Shown here: positions 38,683-47,570 of the stretch, piece after piece
How positions within the stretch are numbered: the first letter of the stretch is position 1
Layout of the letters: each line of letters starts with the position of its first letter
Assembly: GCF_022829605.1 (NCBI RefSeq)
Contig: NZ_JAKSYD010000175.1
Coordinates: forward strand, 1-48,205
Direction of reading: 5' to 3'
DNA: 48,205 bases
From: Methylobacterium sp. E-065
GTDB taxonomy: Bacteria > Pseudomonadota > Alphaproteobacteria > Rhizobiales > Beijerinckiaceae
Program-made: the position numbers and the translations under genes
Notes under the pieces: generated by a model
The model's input: only the letters and a program-made list of their open reading frames with translations
Told to the model about the DNA's origin: nothing
Database searches by the model: none

Positions 38683-39950
38683 CGCACCGTGACGGTCGGG
38701 ACGACCGACATGCCCGGGCCGATCGCCACGTCCTTCGGCCAGTCCTTGACCACGATCTTGACCGGGATGCGCTGGGTCACCTTCACGTAATTGCCGGTGG
38801 CGTTCTGGGCCGGCAGAAGGCTGAAGGCGGTGCCGGATCCCGGCTGGACCGAGGCCACGGTGCCGTGGATCTTGCGGGCCGGATACGCATCGATCGCGAG
38901 AGCAACCGGCTGCCCCGGGCGCATGTCGTTGATCTGGGTCTCCTTGAAATTCGCGGTGACCCAGATGTCGTCGGGTACGAAGGTCGCGAGGGTCTGGCCC
39001 GCCTGGGCGAGCTGCCCGATGCCACCGGTGAGCCGCACGACGCGACCGGACTGGACGGAGCGGATCGTCGTGTAGCCGAGGTTCAGCTCGGCCTGCTCGA
39101 CCTGTGCCGTGTCGCGGGCAAGCTGCGCCTGCGTCGAGGCCTTCTGGGCCTCAAGCGAGCCGATCTGCTTCTGCGCCGCGACCACGCTGGCATTGGCACT
39201 CTGGACCGAGGCCTGACGCTGCTGGAGCGTCGAGGTCGCCGATTGCGATTGCTGGATCGATCCCGAGCCGCGTTCGGCGAGGTCCTTGTAGCGGGCTGCA
39301 TCCTCCTGGGCGAATTTGAGGGCCGCCTCGGCGGTGGCGACCTGCGCCTTCGACACGTCGATATTGGCGTTCTGGGCCTGGATCTGGGCATCGATGTTCT
39401 TGATCGCGGCCTGATCAGCCTCGACCTGCGCCTTCGCCTGATCGAGGGCGATCTGGTAGTCGCGCTGATAGATCTGGAACAGGATCTGGCCGGCCTCGAC
39501 GTGCTGGTTATCCGTCACCGGCACGTCGACGAGGTAGCCGCCGACCTTGGGCTGGATCGAGATGCTGCGGGCATCGACGAAGGCGTCGTCGGTGTTCTCG
39601 TACGGGTGCATGTACAGCAGCCAGTAGAAGAAGATCCCGACGCCGAGGGCGATGACCGCGAGACCGCCGAGCAGGACAGCGAACGGGTGGCGCCGCACGA
39701 TATTGGGACGGCGCTGGCCGTCCTCGGCCTCGTCATCCCCGTCGTCGTCCTGCGCCGCGCCGCCGTCGCCTTTGCCGTCGGTCTGGGCAGACGGGTCCTC
39801 GTCCTCCGACCCAGGCTTGCGCGCCGTTTTGGACCCGCCGAGATCCAGGACATCGCGGTCCGGGGCATCGCGGTCGCCGGTTCCAGTCCGGCTGTCGGCT
39901 GGCCGCGCGCGTGCCTCGGCCTCGGAGGCCTGCCGCTGATCGTCAAGCAT
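38679..39950 (-). CDS. emrA: HlyD/EmrA family membrane-fusion protein
   Basis: A 423-residue periplasmic adaptor. A very acidic cytoplasmic N-terminus (about 75 residues rich in Asp/Glu) is followed by one membrane anchor (VLLGGLAVIALGVGIFFYWL), then the biotinyl-lipoyl-like motif DARSISIQPKVGGYLVDVPV, a long coiled-coil hairpin (about 150 residues rich in Ala/Gln) and the C-terminal barrel with GYTTIRSVQSGRVVRL. The start MLDDQRQ was chosen because the upstream frame lacks family similarity. It works with EmrB, encoded immediately downstream. Confidence 0.92.
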   Translation of the reverse strand: MLDDQRQASEAEARARPADSRTGTGDRDAPDRDVLDLGGSKTARKPGSEDEDPSAQTDGKGDGGAAQDDDGDDEAEDGQRRPNIVRRHPFAVLLGGLAVIALGVGIFFYWLLYMHPYENTDDAFVDARSISIQPKVGGYLVDVPVTDNQHVEAGQILFQIYQRDYQIALDQAKAQVEADQAAIKNIDAQIQAQNANIDVSKAQVATAEAALKFAQEDAARYKDLAERGSGSIQQSQSATSTLQQRQASVQSANASVVAAQKQIGSLEAQKASTQAQLARDTAQVEQAELNLGYTTIRSVQSGRVVRLTGGIGQLAQAGQTLATFVPDDIWVTANFKETQINDMRPGQPVALAIDAYPARKIHGTVASVQPGSGTAFSLLPAQNATGNYVKVTQRIPVKIVVKDWPKDVAIGPGMSVVPTVTVR

Positions 39951-40145
39951 GGGAAGTCGTCGCCCGATGGGCCGATCGCCTCGCGGCGACCGGGCACTGC
40001 ACATCGCCCGCCTCGACCTTCACAAGCCCGGGACCGGCCCAAGGTTCCGTGACGGTTCGCCAAGGCCCAGGAACGCTTGCCGCAGTGCGGCGTTCTGCGC
40101 CGGGAACCTGTGCCTTTTACGGCATCGGAGTTTCGGAGTTTTGCC

Positions 40146-40799
40146 ATGACCAGCAGTTCTGCTCCGCAGCGCGGACCGACAGGAAACTCCCCCAGCGGCA
40201 TTCCGCTGGTCGGCGTAGCGCGCCTCGACGCGATGAGCGCAGCGCTCGCCCGCAACTGGTGGCTGGTGGCCCTGCGCGGCGTCGTCGCGATGCTGTTCGG
40301 CGCCCTCGCTTTCGTCGCACCGGGCGCGTTCGTGCTGTCCCTTGTCCTGTTCTTCGCGGCCTACACGTTGACCGACGGCATCTTCGCCATCCTGGGCGCG
40401 ATCCGGGCCGCGCAGCATCACGAGCGCTGGGGCTTCCTGCTCCTAGAGGGGATCGTCGACATCGTCGTGGCCGTCGCCGCCGTGCTGGTCCCGGCGGCGG
40501 CCGTCTGGGCCTTCGTTCTCCTGCTCGCGGGTTGGGCGCTCGTGACCGGTGGCCTGATGATCGCGGCGGCGTTCCGCCTGCATCTCCATTACGGGCGCTG
40601 GTGGCTGATCCTCGGGGGCGTCGTCTCGATCCTGTTCGGGATCGCGCTGTTGATCGAGCCGGGCATGTCGGCTTTGGTGCTGACGTGGTGGATCGGCAGC
40701 TACAGCTTCGCCTTCGGCGTGCTGCTCCTGATCCTCGCGTTCAAGCTGCGCAGCCGACACGGCGCTGCGGGTCAGCCCCTGTCGCCGTCCGGGCGTTAA
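40146..40799 (+). CDS. HdeD/DUF308 family membrane protein
   Basis: A 217-residue protein with six membrane segments in the HdeD pattern: NWWLVALRGVVAMLFGALAF, then LVLFFAAYTLTDGIFAILGA and WWLILGGVVSILFGIALLIE, an internal repeat typical of the family. HdeD is linked to acid resistance in E. coli, but most members are uncharacterised. The first 30 residues are polar and probably cytoplasmic. GGAG seven bases before ATG 40146 fixes the start. It is divergent from emrA. Confidence 0.88.
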   Translation: MTSSSAPQRGPTGNSPSGIPLVGVARLDAMSAALARNWWLVALRGVVAMLFGALAFVAPGAFVLSLVLFFAAYTLTDGIFAILGAIRAAQHHERWGFLLLEGIVDIVVAVAAVLVPAAAVWAFVLLLAGWALVTGGLMIAAAFRLHLHYGRWWLILGGVVSILFGIALLIEPGMSALVLTWWIGSYSFAFGVLLLILAFKLRSRHGAAGQPLSPSGR

Positions 40800-40904
40800 C
40801 CTGATCGGATGATGGTGTGCGTCGCGGCGACGGAAGGACAAGGCCCCCGATGAGGCTTAGTATAGATCCTCGTCCGGCATGATCGTCCCTGGAATCCGCA
40901 CGCG

Positions 40905-43379
40905 ATGACACCTGACGCGCCGGAGAGCGCCCCGGTCGACAGGCCGTCAATGCAGAACGCCGGGCACGACCAGGGATCCGGCCCACCGGATCCCCGCTCG
41001 GCGGCCCGGGAGGCGCGCCGTGCTGCCGGCGATTTGACCCGCAGCCTGTGGTCCCTGATCGTGGCAGGCGGGCTGGGTGTCGCTGGGGCAGGTCGCTCCG
41101 CAGCGGCGCGGTCGCGCAACTTGTTGGAACGACGGAAGCGAACCGAACCCGAGCGAGTATCGCGGGCGCCGATTGCGGCCGCCCCGAATCCCGGCGCCAC
41201 ACCCACGCTCGCCGCGCGCTTCCGCCAGCGGCCGATCCTGCTCGCTGCCGGGGCCGCAATCCTGCTGCCGTTCCTGGCGCTCGTCCTCTACTTGCTCGCC
41301 GCCTTCCTCACCCTTCCGCCGCTGGGCGGAGCCGTGGTCGAAAGCGGCCAGCGGGCGATCACGGTCGAGGCCGATGACGGGCGGGTCTTCGCCACCCGGG
41401 GCAGCTTCCGCGGGCAGAAGCTCACCGCCGCCGACCTGCCGCCACACCTCGCCCAGGCGATCATAGCGATCGAGGATCGGCGCTTCTACAACCACTGGGG
41501 CATCGACCTGCGCGGGCTTGCCCGGGCCGCGTACCGCAATGCCCTGGGCGGCGGCGTGCGCGAGGGCGGATCGACGATCACGCAGCAATACGCGCGCCTG
41601 ACGTCGCTGAACCAGGAGAAGTCGCTCTGGCGCAAAGTCCAGGAGGCGATCCTGGCGCTGCGGGTCGAATCGACCATGAGCAAGGACGAGATACTGCTCG
41701 GCTACCTCGACACGGCCTATTTCGGCGCCGGCGCCTACGGAGCGGATGCGGCGGCGCGGCGCTATTTCGGCAAGCCCGCCAAGGCCCTGAACCTGCCCGA
41801 ATCCGCCATGCTGGCCGGGCTGGTGCGCGCGCCCTCGCAGCTCGCGCCGACGCGGAACCTCGGCGGTGCCAAGGAGCGGGCCGACGTGGTGCTCCAGGCC
41901 ATGGTTGAGACCGGCGCGATCACGCAAGCCGAGGCCGACGCGGCCCGGCGGCAGAGCGTGAAACTGAAGACGCCCCCGGAGGCCCCACCGGGCACCAACT
42001 ACTTCCTCGATATGATCGCGGGGGACGTGAAGCGGCTGGCCGCCAAGGACGGCGATCTCACCGTCCGCTCGACCCTCAACCTCGATCTCCAGAACCTCGC
42101 CGAAGGCGTCGTGGCCCGGCGTCTCGACAAGGACGGGCGCCGCCGCAAAGTTGGGCAGGCCGCCATGGTGGTGCTGTCGAAGGACGGCGCGATCCTCGCC
42201 ATGGTGGGCGGGCGCGACTACGAGGACAGCCAGTTCAACCGCGCCGTCCAGGCCAAGCGCCAGCCGGGCTCCCTGTTCAAGCTGCTGGTCTATCTGACCG
42301 CCTACGAGCAGGGCTACACGCCGGATTCCATTATGGTCGACCGGCCGGTGAAGATCGGCGATTGGGAGCCCGAGAACGACGACGGCCGCTACCGCGGGTC
42401 GGTGCCGCTGCGGACCGCCTTCGCGCTGTCGATCAACACCGTGGCGGCTCAGCTCGGCCAAGAGGTCGGCATCCCGGCGGTCATTGCCACGGCGCGCAAT
42501 CTCGGCATTCAGTCCGACCTGCCCAACGTGCCCAGCCTCGTGCTCGGCTCCGGCACCGTGAGCCTGCTGGAGATGACCCGGGCTTACGGCTCGGTCCTGT
42601 CGGGCCGCACCCCGCTCCAGGCGTACGGCATCCAGGCGATCCGCGGTTCGGCGCCACAGCCGCTCTACGTTCAGGCCGACCCTGCCCCAACGGCCGGCCT
42701 CGCCCAAGAGCCGCGCACCATGATGCTCGACTCGCTCCAGGCGGTGGTCGAATCCGGGACCGGAAAGGCAGCGCGCGTTCCGGGCCAGATCATCGGCGGC
42801 AAGACCGGCACGAGCCAGGACTTTCGCGATGCGTGGTTCGTCGGCATGACGCCGGACCTCGTCGTCGGAATCTGGATCGGGAACGACGACGACAGCCCGA
42901 TGAACCGGATGTTCGGCGGCGAGATGCCCGCCGGCATCTTCCACGACTTCGTCCAGCGGGCGGCCGAGAAGCTGGCGAAGGGCAAGCCGCGCCCCTCGGC
43001 CGAGCGGGCGGAGCCGGCCCGGGCTACGCCGGCTCCGGCTGCGGTCGCCGCTCCGGCAGCAACCGGAGAGGTGCGCGGCGTCCCGGACGTGATCGACACC
43101 GGGACCCTCTCGTTGCGGGGGCGCGTCGTGCATCTGCTGGGTGTGGAAGGCGAGCGCGGCCATCTGGCCCGCCAGCTCGCGAACTATCTACGGCGGCGGG
43201 AGGTGGTCTGCTCCGGTCCCTCCGACGGCGCCTCCGCGCGCTGCCAGATCGACGGCGAGGATCTGGCCGGGCTTATCCTGGCCGCCGGCGGCGCCCGCGC
43301 CACGGAGGACGCGCCGCAGGATCTGCTCGGGGCCGAGGAGCAGGCGCGCGCCGAGCGCGTCGGGCTCTGGGGCCGCTGA
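40905..43379 (+). CDS. Class A penicillin-binding protein with C-terminal nuclease-like domain
   Basis: An 824-residue bifunctional peptidoglycan synthase. A basic cytoplasmic part (1-107), one membrane anchor (about 108-131), the GT51 glycosyltransferase (EDRRFYNHWGID, GGSTITQQYARL) and the transpeptidase (PGSLFK with the active Ser, SINT, KTGTSQ) are all intact. After a Pro/Ala linker, the last 100 residues resemble a staphylococcal-nuclease-like domain (DTGTLSLRGRVVHLLGVEGE ... ERVGLWGR), but catalytic positions are altered. Named PBP1A/1C-type only loosely. The role of the tail is unknown; it would be periplasmic. Confidence 0.9.
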   Translation: MTPDAPESAPVDRPSMQNAGHDQGSGPPDPRSAAREARRAAGDLTRSLWSLIVAGGLGVAGAGRSAAARSRNLLERRKRTEPERVSRAPIAAAPNPGATPTLAARFRQRPILLAAGAAILLPFLALVLYLLAAFLTLPPLGGAVVESGQRAITVEADDGRVFATRGSFRGQKLTAADLPPHLAQAIIAIEDRRFYNHWGIDLRGLARAAYRNALGGGVREGGSTITQQYARLTSLNQEKSLWRKVQEAILALRVESTMSKDEILLGYLDTAYFGAGAYGADAAARRYFGKPAKALNLPESAMLAGLVRAPSQLAPTRNLGGAKERADVVLQAMVETGAITQAEADAARRQSVKLKTPPEAPPGTNYFLDMIAGDVKRLAAKDGDLTVRSTLNLDLQNLAEGVVARRLDKDGRRRKVGQAAMVVLSKDGAILAMVGGRDYEDSQFNRAVQAKRQPGSLFKLLVYLTAYEQGYTPDSIMVDRPVKIGDWEPENDDGRYRGSVPLRTAFALSINTVAAQLGQEVGIPAVIATARNLGIQSDLPNVPSLVLGSGTVSLLEMTRAYGSVLSGRTPLQAYGIQAIRGSAPQPLYVQADPAPTAGLAQEPRTMMLDSLQAVVESGTGKAARVPGQIIGGKTGTSQDFRDAWFVGMTPDLVVGIWIGNDDDSPMNRMFGGEMPAGIFHDFVQRAAEKLAKGKPRPSAERAEPARATPAPAAVAAPAATGEVRGVPDVIDTGTLSLRGRVVHLLGVEGERGHLARQLANYLRRREVVCSGPSDGASARCQIDGEDLAGLILAAGGARATEDAPQDLLGAEEQARAERVGLWGR

Positions 43380-43383
43380 GGGC

Positions 43384-43812
43384 TCAGCGTTTCCCCAATA
43401 TGGTGAGGGTCGCCGTGTCCGGTTCGCCCCCGAAATAGGTTGCCAGCGCCTCGGCGAAGCAGGGCTCGCCGGGAGCGGCGATTCCGAACAGCGTCATGCT
43501 GGAGCGGAACTTCATGTCGTCGGGAGAGCCGAAGATTGCGTGCGCCGAGCGCCCGGATACCCGGTTCACCGCCGCCGTACAGGCCCGCAGGCGCGCGCCG
43601 AGCGTCGGGTGCCCAAGATAGGCCACCGCCTCGTCCAAAGAGCCGATCGCGTAACGCTGCGCCATCGGACTGGAACCGAGGCCCGCGATCTGCGGGAAGA
43701 TGAACCACATCCAGTGGCTCCGCTTCTGCCCAGCCTCCAGCTCCGCCAGGGCGCGCGGGTAGATGTTCGCCTGCGCCGCGATGAAGCGGCCGAGATCAAA
43801 AGGGTCATCCAT
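43384..43812 (-). CDS. DUF1810 family protein
   Basis: A 142-residue protein opening with MDDPFDLGRFIAAQ and continuing SHWMWFIFPQIAGLGSSPMA and LGHPTLGARLRACT, all hallmarks of DUF1810, a small conserved family of unknown function. Two closely spaced ATGs (43818, 43812) follow AGGAG; I chose the one with the better spacing and family-like N-terminus. Its stop lies 4 bp from the convergent penicillin-binding-protein stop, and it is divergent from the next small gene. Confidence 0.88.
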   Translation of the reverse strand: MDDPFDLGRFIAAQANIYPRALAELEAGQKRSHWMWFIFPQIAGLGSSPMAQRYAIGSLDEAVAYLGHPTLGARLRACTAAVNRVSGRSAHAIFGSPDDMKFRSSMTLFGIAAPGEPCFAEALATYFGGEPDTATLTILGKR

Positions 43813-43907
43813 ACCCATCCGCTCCTGATCGTACGGTGCCGCCATAACTGCGCCGCGCCACATCCCCGGTCGGTGACGCCTCGGTCGCCCTGGAGTAAGC
43901 GCCGCCC

Positions 43908-44270
43908 ATGCCCGGTACGCTCGTCGCCTTCATGGTCGCGAACCCCGCGACCAGTCCTGCCCTGACGGCCATCCTCGAAACCGCCGGCGTGACGGCCGCC
44001 CTGACCCTGCTGCGCACGCCGCGGCCGGAGGGCACCGCCGCGCTCCTCGTCTCGACCTACTATTACGGCCGGGAGGCCGGGCAGCGCGAGCACGACATCA
44101 AGCATGCGGGCTGGGATGCCATCCAGGCACATCTGGGCGCCGAGTTCCTGTACGGGTGGTCCCTGCCGAACCTTCAGCAATGGCTGGCGCCGACCTGCGC
44201 GGCCTGGGTGGTCGCCGGCGTGATCGTATGGCTCCGGTCATACCCGGAACGGGGCGGCGCGGTCCGGTAA
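43908..44270 (+). CDS. Small membrane protein of unknown function
   Basis: A 120-residue protein with a hydrophobic segment at each end (about 17-35 and 95-110) and a central polar stretch YYYGREAGQREHDIKHAGWD between them. I do not recognise the family; the central motif and size recall small phage-derived or YGREAGQ-type membrane proteins of rhizobia. A weak GGAG lies 12 bases upstream. It converges on the hypothetical gene ending at 44289. Confidence 0.55.
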   Translation: MPGTLVAFMVANPATSPALTAILETAGVTAALTLLRTPRPEGTAALLVSTYYYGREAGQREHDIKHAGWDAIQAHLGAEFLYGWSLPNLQQWLAPTCAAWVVAGVIVWLRSYPERGGAVR

Positions 44271-44288
44271 CCGCACCCGCATCGGCAC

Positions 44289-44558
44289 TCAGGGCTGCGT
44301 GAAGGGACCGTCCGAGGGGCCAATCTCGCTGCAGTCGCCGAGCAACCGCCGCCCTGAGGCGATGATCTGGACCGTGTCGCGGCTGCTGCATTGACGCCGG
44401 GCCACAGCCTCCAGATCCCGCAGATAGTCGATCACCGGGCTGCGCTGTTTCTTGCCTCGCCCGATCACCGGTTCAACCTTGGCGGTGACCGTGTCGCCGA
44501 GTGTGTCCCAGAACTCGGGCGGGCAATTTGCGGGGTCCACAATCGAAGGCTCGTGCAT
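44289..44558 (-). CDS. Hypothetical protein
   Basis: An 89-residue soluble protein, MHEPSIVDPANCPPEFWDTL onward, with no recognised domain. The start is supported by GGAGGG six bases before ATG 44558; the longer frame to 44642 lacks such a site. It lies downstream of the lanmodulin-like gene on the same strand but beyond a strong terminator, so it must have its own promoter. Confidence 0.5.
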   Translation of the reverse strand: MHEPSIVDPANCPPEFWDTLGDTVTAKVEPVIGRGKKQRSPVIDYLRDLEAVARRQCSSRDTVQIIASGRRLLGDCSEIGPSDGPFTQP

Positions 44559-44676
44559 CGCGCGTTCCCTCCTGCCGCACAGGCAGGATTTCTCGAGGAC
44601 TTCACGGCGTTCTGCATTTACCCATGTTGAATGCGCCGACACGATCCGGCGATCGGCCAGGCGATCCCAGAAGCGA

Positions 44677-44709
44677 GAAAAGCCCCCGCGGACGGATCCG
44701 CGGGGGCTT
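44677..44709 (-). terminator. Intrinsic terminator of the lanmodulin-like gene
   Basis: A perfect 13-bp stem AAGCCCCCGCGGA/TCCGCGGGGGCTT with a 4-base loop, 35 bp past the stop codon. On the minus strand it leads into TTTTCTC. Confidence 0.9.
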
Positions 44710-44744
44710 CGATCTCTGGCGACCGTACGGGTCGCCCGGTCAGC

Positions 44745-45158
44745 TTACTTGATGAGGGCGAGCAGCGCCTTGCCGGCCTTGGAGTTCAGCTCCTTGGCGT
44801 CCAGGGTGCCGTCGCCATCCGGGTCAGCCATCTTGAAGCGCTCGGCGACCGCGGCGAGGTATTCCTTCTTGTCGAGGGTGCCGTCGCTGTCCGGGTCGGC
44901 CCGCTTCACGCCGGCCGCGCTCAGACGGCCCTTCAGCTCACGCGCGTCGAGGGTGCCGTCGGCATCCTTCTCGAGCCGGTCGAAGGTGGCCGACGCCACG
45001 GCCTCGACTTCCTTCATGTCCACCGTACCGTCATTGTCGGTGTCGATCATCTTGACGGCGCTCGCACCGCTGGCAGGCTTGGCCAGCGCAGCTGGAACCG
45101 ACAGGCTGGACACAGCGAAGGCAACCGCAGCGAAGCCACTGAATAGACGAAGGGTCAT
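44745..45158 (-). CDS. Lanmodulin-like EF-hand protein
   Basis: A 137-residue exported protein (signal peptide 1-26, cleavage after ALA) with four EF-hand loops: DTDNDGTVDMKE (39-50), EKDADGTLDARE (63-74), DPDSDGTLDKKE (88-99) and DPDGDGTLDAKE (112-123). Adjacent loops are only 12-13 residues apart, and LKGRLS and DKKEYLAAV also match lanmodulin, the periplasmic lanthanide-binding protein of Methylobacterium. The lanmodulin Pro at loop position 2 is present only in loops 3 and 4, and loop 2 starts with Glu. ATG 45158 has GGGAGGA upstream. Confidence 0.88.
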   Translation of the reverse strand: MTLRLFSGFAAVAFAVSSLSVPAALAKPASGASAVKMIDTDNDGTVDMKEVEAVASATFDRLEKDADGTLDARELKGRLSAAGVKRADPDSDGTLDKKEYLAAVAERFKMADPDGDGTLDAKELNSKAGKALLALIK

Positions 45159-45287
45159 TGCCAAATCCTCCCGAAACCTAATGCGCGATCTTCCTAATCG
45201 CCGATTCGCTTTGCTGCAAGTGCGAAATCACCGCGCTGCAGCGACTCGGGAAGTCTCGATAGCCTCGTCGTTGTGCCGATCCATGTG

Positions 45288-45313
45288 AAAAGGGGCCGGC
45301 ATTCGCCGACCCC
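45288..45313 (-). terminator. Intrinsic terminator of the small exported protein gene
   Basis: On the minus strand, GGGGTCGGC, loop GAAT, GCCGGCCCC (one T-G wobble) is followed by TTTTC. It lies about 45 bp after the stop at 45357. Confidence 0.75.
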
Positions 45314-45356
45314 TCCAGTGTTCAATCGTCTTTGGCTTCGTCGTGGTGAGCGCAGA

Positions 45357-45599
45357 TCAGTAACCGTAACCGCGACGAACGACCGGCCGGTCATCGTCGT
45401 AACGCTGACGACGGTACATGCGGTCCTCGTCGGCGCGGTCGCGGCGATACTCGTCGCGCCGGAAATCGCGTTCCCGCTGTCCACGGGAGCGCAGATCCAC
45501 GCTGGGGCCATCCGGCCCGATATCGATGCGCTGCGCCGCTGCGGGAACGACGCTCGCGAGGGAGGCAGCCAGGATGGCGCCGGCAAGCAGGGTCTTCAT
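45357..45599 (-). CDS. Small exported Arg/Asp-rich protein
   Basis: An 80-residue protein with a Sec signal peptide (MKTLLAGAILAASLASVVPA, cleavage after AAA) and a mature part of alternating Arg, Asp and Tyr, for example RDFRRDEYRRDRADEDRMYR. No domain is recognised; such proteins are common in Methylobacterium envelopes. GGAG seven bases upstream fixes the start. It has its own terminator, and lies between the lanmodulin-like and substrate-binding-protein genes. Confidence 0.7.
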   Translation of the reverse strand: MKTLLAGAILAASLASVVPAAAQRIDIGPDGPSVDLRSRGQRERDFRRDEYRRDRADEDRMYRRQRYDDDRPVVRRGYGY

Positions 45600-45698
45600 G
45601 GGACACTCCTTCGTGCGTTGAGAGATCAACACATCCTCGCGAAGATCGTTCCCTGGAAAATCCAATCCTGCCGGCCACACCCAGGCTATCGACCGTGG

Positions 45699-47315
45699 TC
45701 AGGCCAGCGTCGCAAGATCCTGGAACCAGTGCTGCGCCTGCACATAACTCTTCACCCGCGGCGACAGGGCATGCGGATTGGTGTCGTGCACCACCCAAAC
45801 CTGCACGGCATCATCGACGACAATCTCGTGGATGCGCGCCAGCAGCCGGTTCTGCTCATCGGTATCGAGGCTCGCCTTGACCTTGTCGCAGAGGGCATCG
45901 ACTTCGGGATTGCGGTAGTGACTCCAGTTCACGCCATTGGGGGCGATCTGCTTCGAATCGTAAAAGCGCAGGATCGCGTAGAACGGATCCGAGGTGACGT
46001 AGGCGATGTTGCCTGCCGAAACCCCCTTCAGGCTCGGATCCGCCGCCCCCTGGCGCCAAGCCGTGTAGGCCACCTCGAGCTCCACCGTCTTGAACTCGAC
46101 TTGGATGCCAACCTCCGCCCAGCTCTGCTGCACGTACTCGTTGATCGGCAGTGACAGCATCTGCCCGGTGCCGCCAGTCGGGATCAGGATCGTGGCTTTG
46201 ACCGGATTCTTCACCGAGTAACCCGCCTCCTCGACGAGCTTGCGCGCCGCATCGACGTCGGTCTTGATCTGGAAGCTCGGCTTGCCGAACCATGGGCTCG
46301 ACTGCTGGACCTGTCCCACGGCCGGCTGCGCCAGACCGCCCATCAGCTCGACGACGCCGGCGCGGTCGATGGCGAGGTTGGCGGCCTTACGCAGGCGTAG
46401 GTCCCGCCAGGGCGAGCCCTCCAGCATCGACAGGTGGTAGTTCCAGACATGCGGCGTGTCGTTACCGACAATCCGCATGCCGGCCGCCTTCAGGCGCGGG
46501 ACGGCGTCCGGCGCCGGCGCCTCGATCAGGTCGACGTTGCCCGACAGCAGTGCGTTCACCCGGGCGAGATCCTCGGGCACGCAGCTAAGCGTCAGCTTGG
46601 CGAGTTTGGGCACCCGCTTGGGGTTCCAGTAGCTCACGTTCGGCAGGAGTTCGAGGCGCACCCGCGGGACCAACTGGCCCAGTCGGAACGGCCCGGTGCC
46701 CGATGGCTCGAAGGCGAACTTCGCCCAGTCCCGGCCGACCTTCTCGTACTGCGCGGGCGAAGAGATCAGGAACCAGAGCATCTGGTAGGGGAACAGGCTG
46801 TCGGGCGTCTTGGTGGTCACCTGGATGGTCTTGGCGTCGAGCTTTCGGTAGCTCGCGACGCCGGGCAGACGCGGGCGGACCTGCGCGGCCTGCCGCTGGT
46901 CGAACTGCGGCGCCTCCTTGTTGAGCACCTTGTCGAAGTTCCAGATCACCGCGTCGGCATCGAAGGCCGAGCCGTCGTGGAACGTCACGCCGTCGCGCAA
47001 GTGGAAGGTCCAGACCTTCGGGTCGGCCTTGTCGACCTCCCAGGACGTGGCAAGCCCGGGCACCATCTTGCCGGGACGGTCGGCGACGTCGAGCTCCCAG
47101 GCGACCAGTGGATCGTACAGGGTCAGGCCGGTGAACTGGTAGCCGCCGGCGCCCCGGTCCGGCTGGCCAGTGGTGAGCGGCAGGTCGGTCATCGAGATGC
47201 CGTAGGTCAGGCTGCCGGGCTCACTCGCTGCCCGCGCCTGTTTGATTGCGCTGAGTGCGGCTATTGTCACACCGCCGACCATCAGCGTGCGACGAGACGG
47301 AAGGACTTTTGTCAC
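45699..47315 (-). CDS. ABC transporter substrate-binding protein (SBP_bac_5), Tat-exported
   Basis: A 538-residue periplasmic solute-binding protein of the peptide/nickel/opine family. The twin-arginine signal SRRTLMVGGVTIAALSA is at the N-terminus. LATSWEVD, WTFHLRDGVTFHDGSAFDAD and NLAIDRAGVVELMGG are family signatures. The GTG at 47315 has GAGG seven bases upstream, whereas the ATG at 47354 has no ribosome site. No permease or ATPase genes are beside it, so it must share a transporter encoded elsewhere. Ligand unknown. Confidence 0.88.
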   Translation of the reverse strand: MTKVLPSRRTLMVGGVTIAALSAIKQARAASEPGSLTYGISMTDLPLTTGQPDRGAGGYQFTGLTLYDPLVAWELDVADRPGKMVPGLATSWEVDKADPKVWTFHLRDGVTFHDGSAFDADAVIWNFDKVLNKEAPQFDQRQAAQVRPRLPGVASYRKLDAKTIQVTTKTPDSLFPYQMLWFLISSPAQYEKVGRDWAKFAFEPSGTGPFRLGQLVPRVRLELLPNVSYWNPKRVPKLAKLTLSCVPEDLARVNALLSGNVDLIEAPAPDAVPRLKAAGMRIVGNDTPHVWNYHLSMLEGSPWRDLRLRKAANLAIDRAGVVELMGGLAQPAVGQVQQSSPWFGKPSFQIKTDVDAARKLVEEAGYSVKNPVKATILIPTGGTGQMLSLPINEYVQQSWAEVGIQVEFKTVELEVAYTAWRQGAADPSLKGVSAGNIAYVTSDPFYAILRFYDSKQIAPNGVNWSHYRNPEVDALCDKVKASLDTDEQNRLLARIHEIVVDDAVQVWVVHDTNPHALSPRVKSYVQAQHWFQDLATLA

Positions 47316-47570
47316 CGCAGCACCTCGATCGATCCTATGAAGCAGAGCTCGCATATCAGTCGCGAGGCAGCCTATTATTACTGTGGAGAATTTTATTTCT
47401 CTGAAGGATAAAGTGTGATTTTTGAAGCCGATCTTTTACGCACTATGCTTAGGTAGTTAGCATCCTCATCAGAATTAACGCTTTTCGGGTATTGTGCCTT
47501 GCGCCACCGAGTTGCTCGTTAGCCGGCGACCCGCATCGAGCCGCCGGCCGACTTTGTGATCTGACTGTGA
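47316..47570. other. Intergenic region upstream of the substrate-binding protein gene
   Basis: These bases separate the substrate-binding-protein start from the hypothetical gene ending at 47571, both on the minus strand. The part from 47365 to about 47490 is clearly richer in A and T than the surroundings and probably contains the promoter. No RNA gene is seen. Confidence 0.4.

Noticed and set aside
40947..43163. A 738-codon open frame opposite the penicillin-binding protein.
   Set aside because: Same reasoning: the plus-strand gene has all catalytic motifs, and the minus frame has none.
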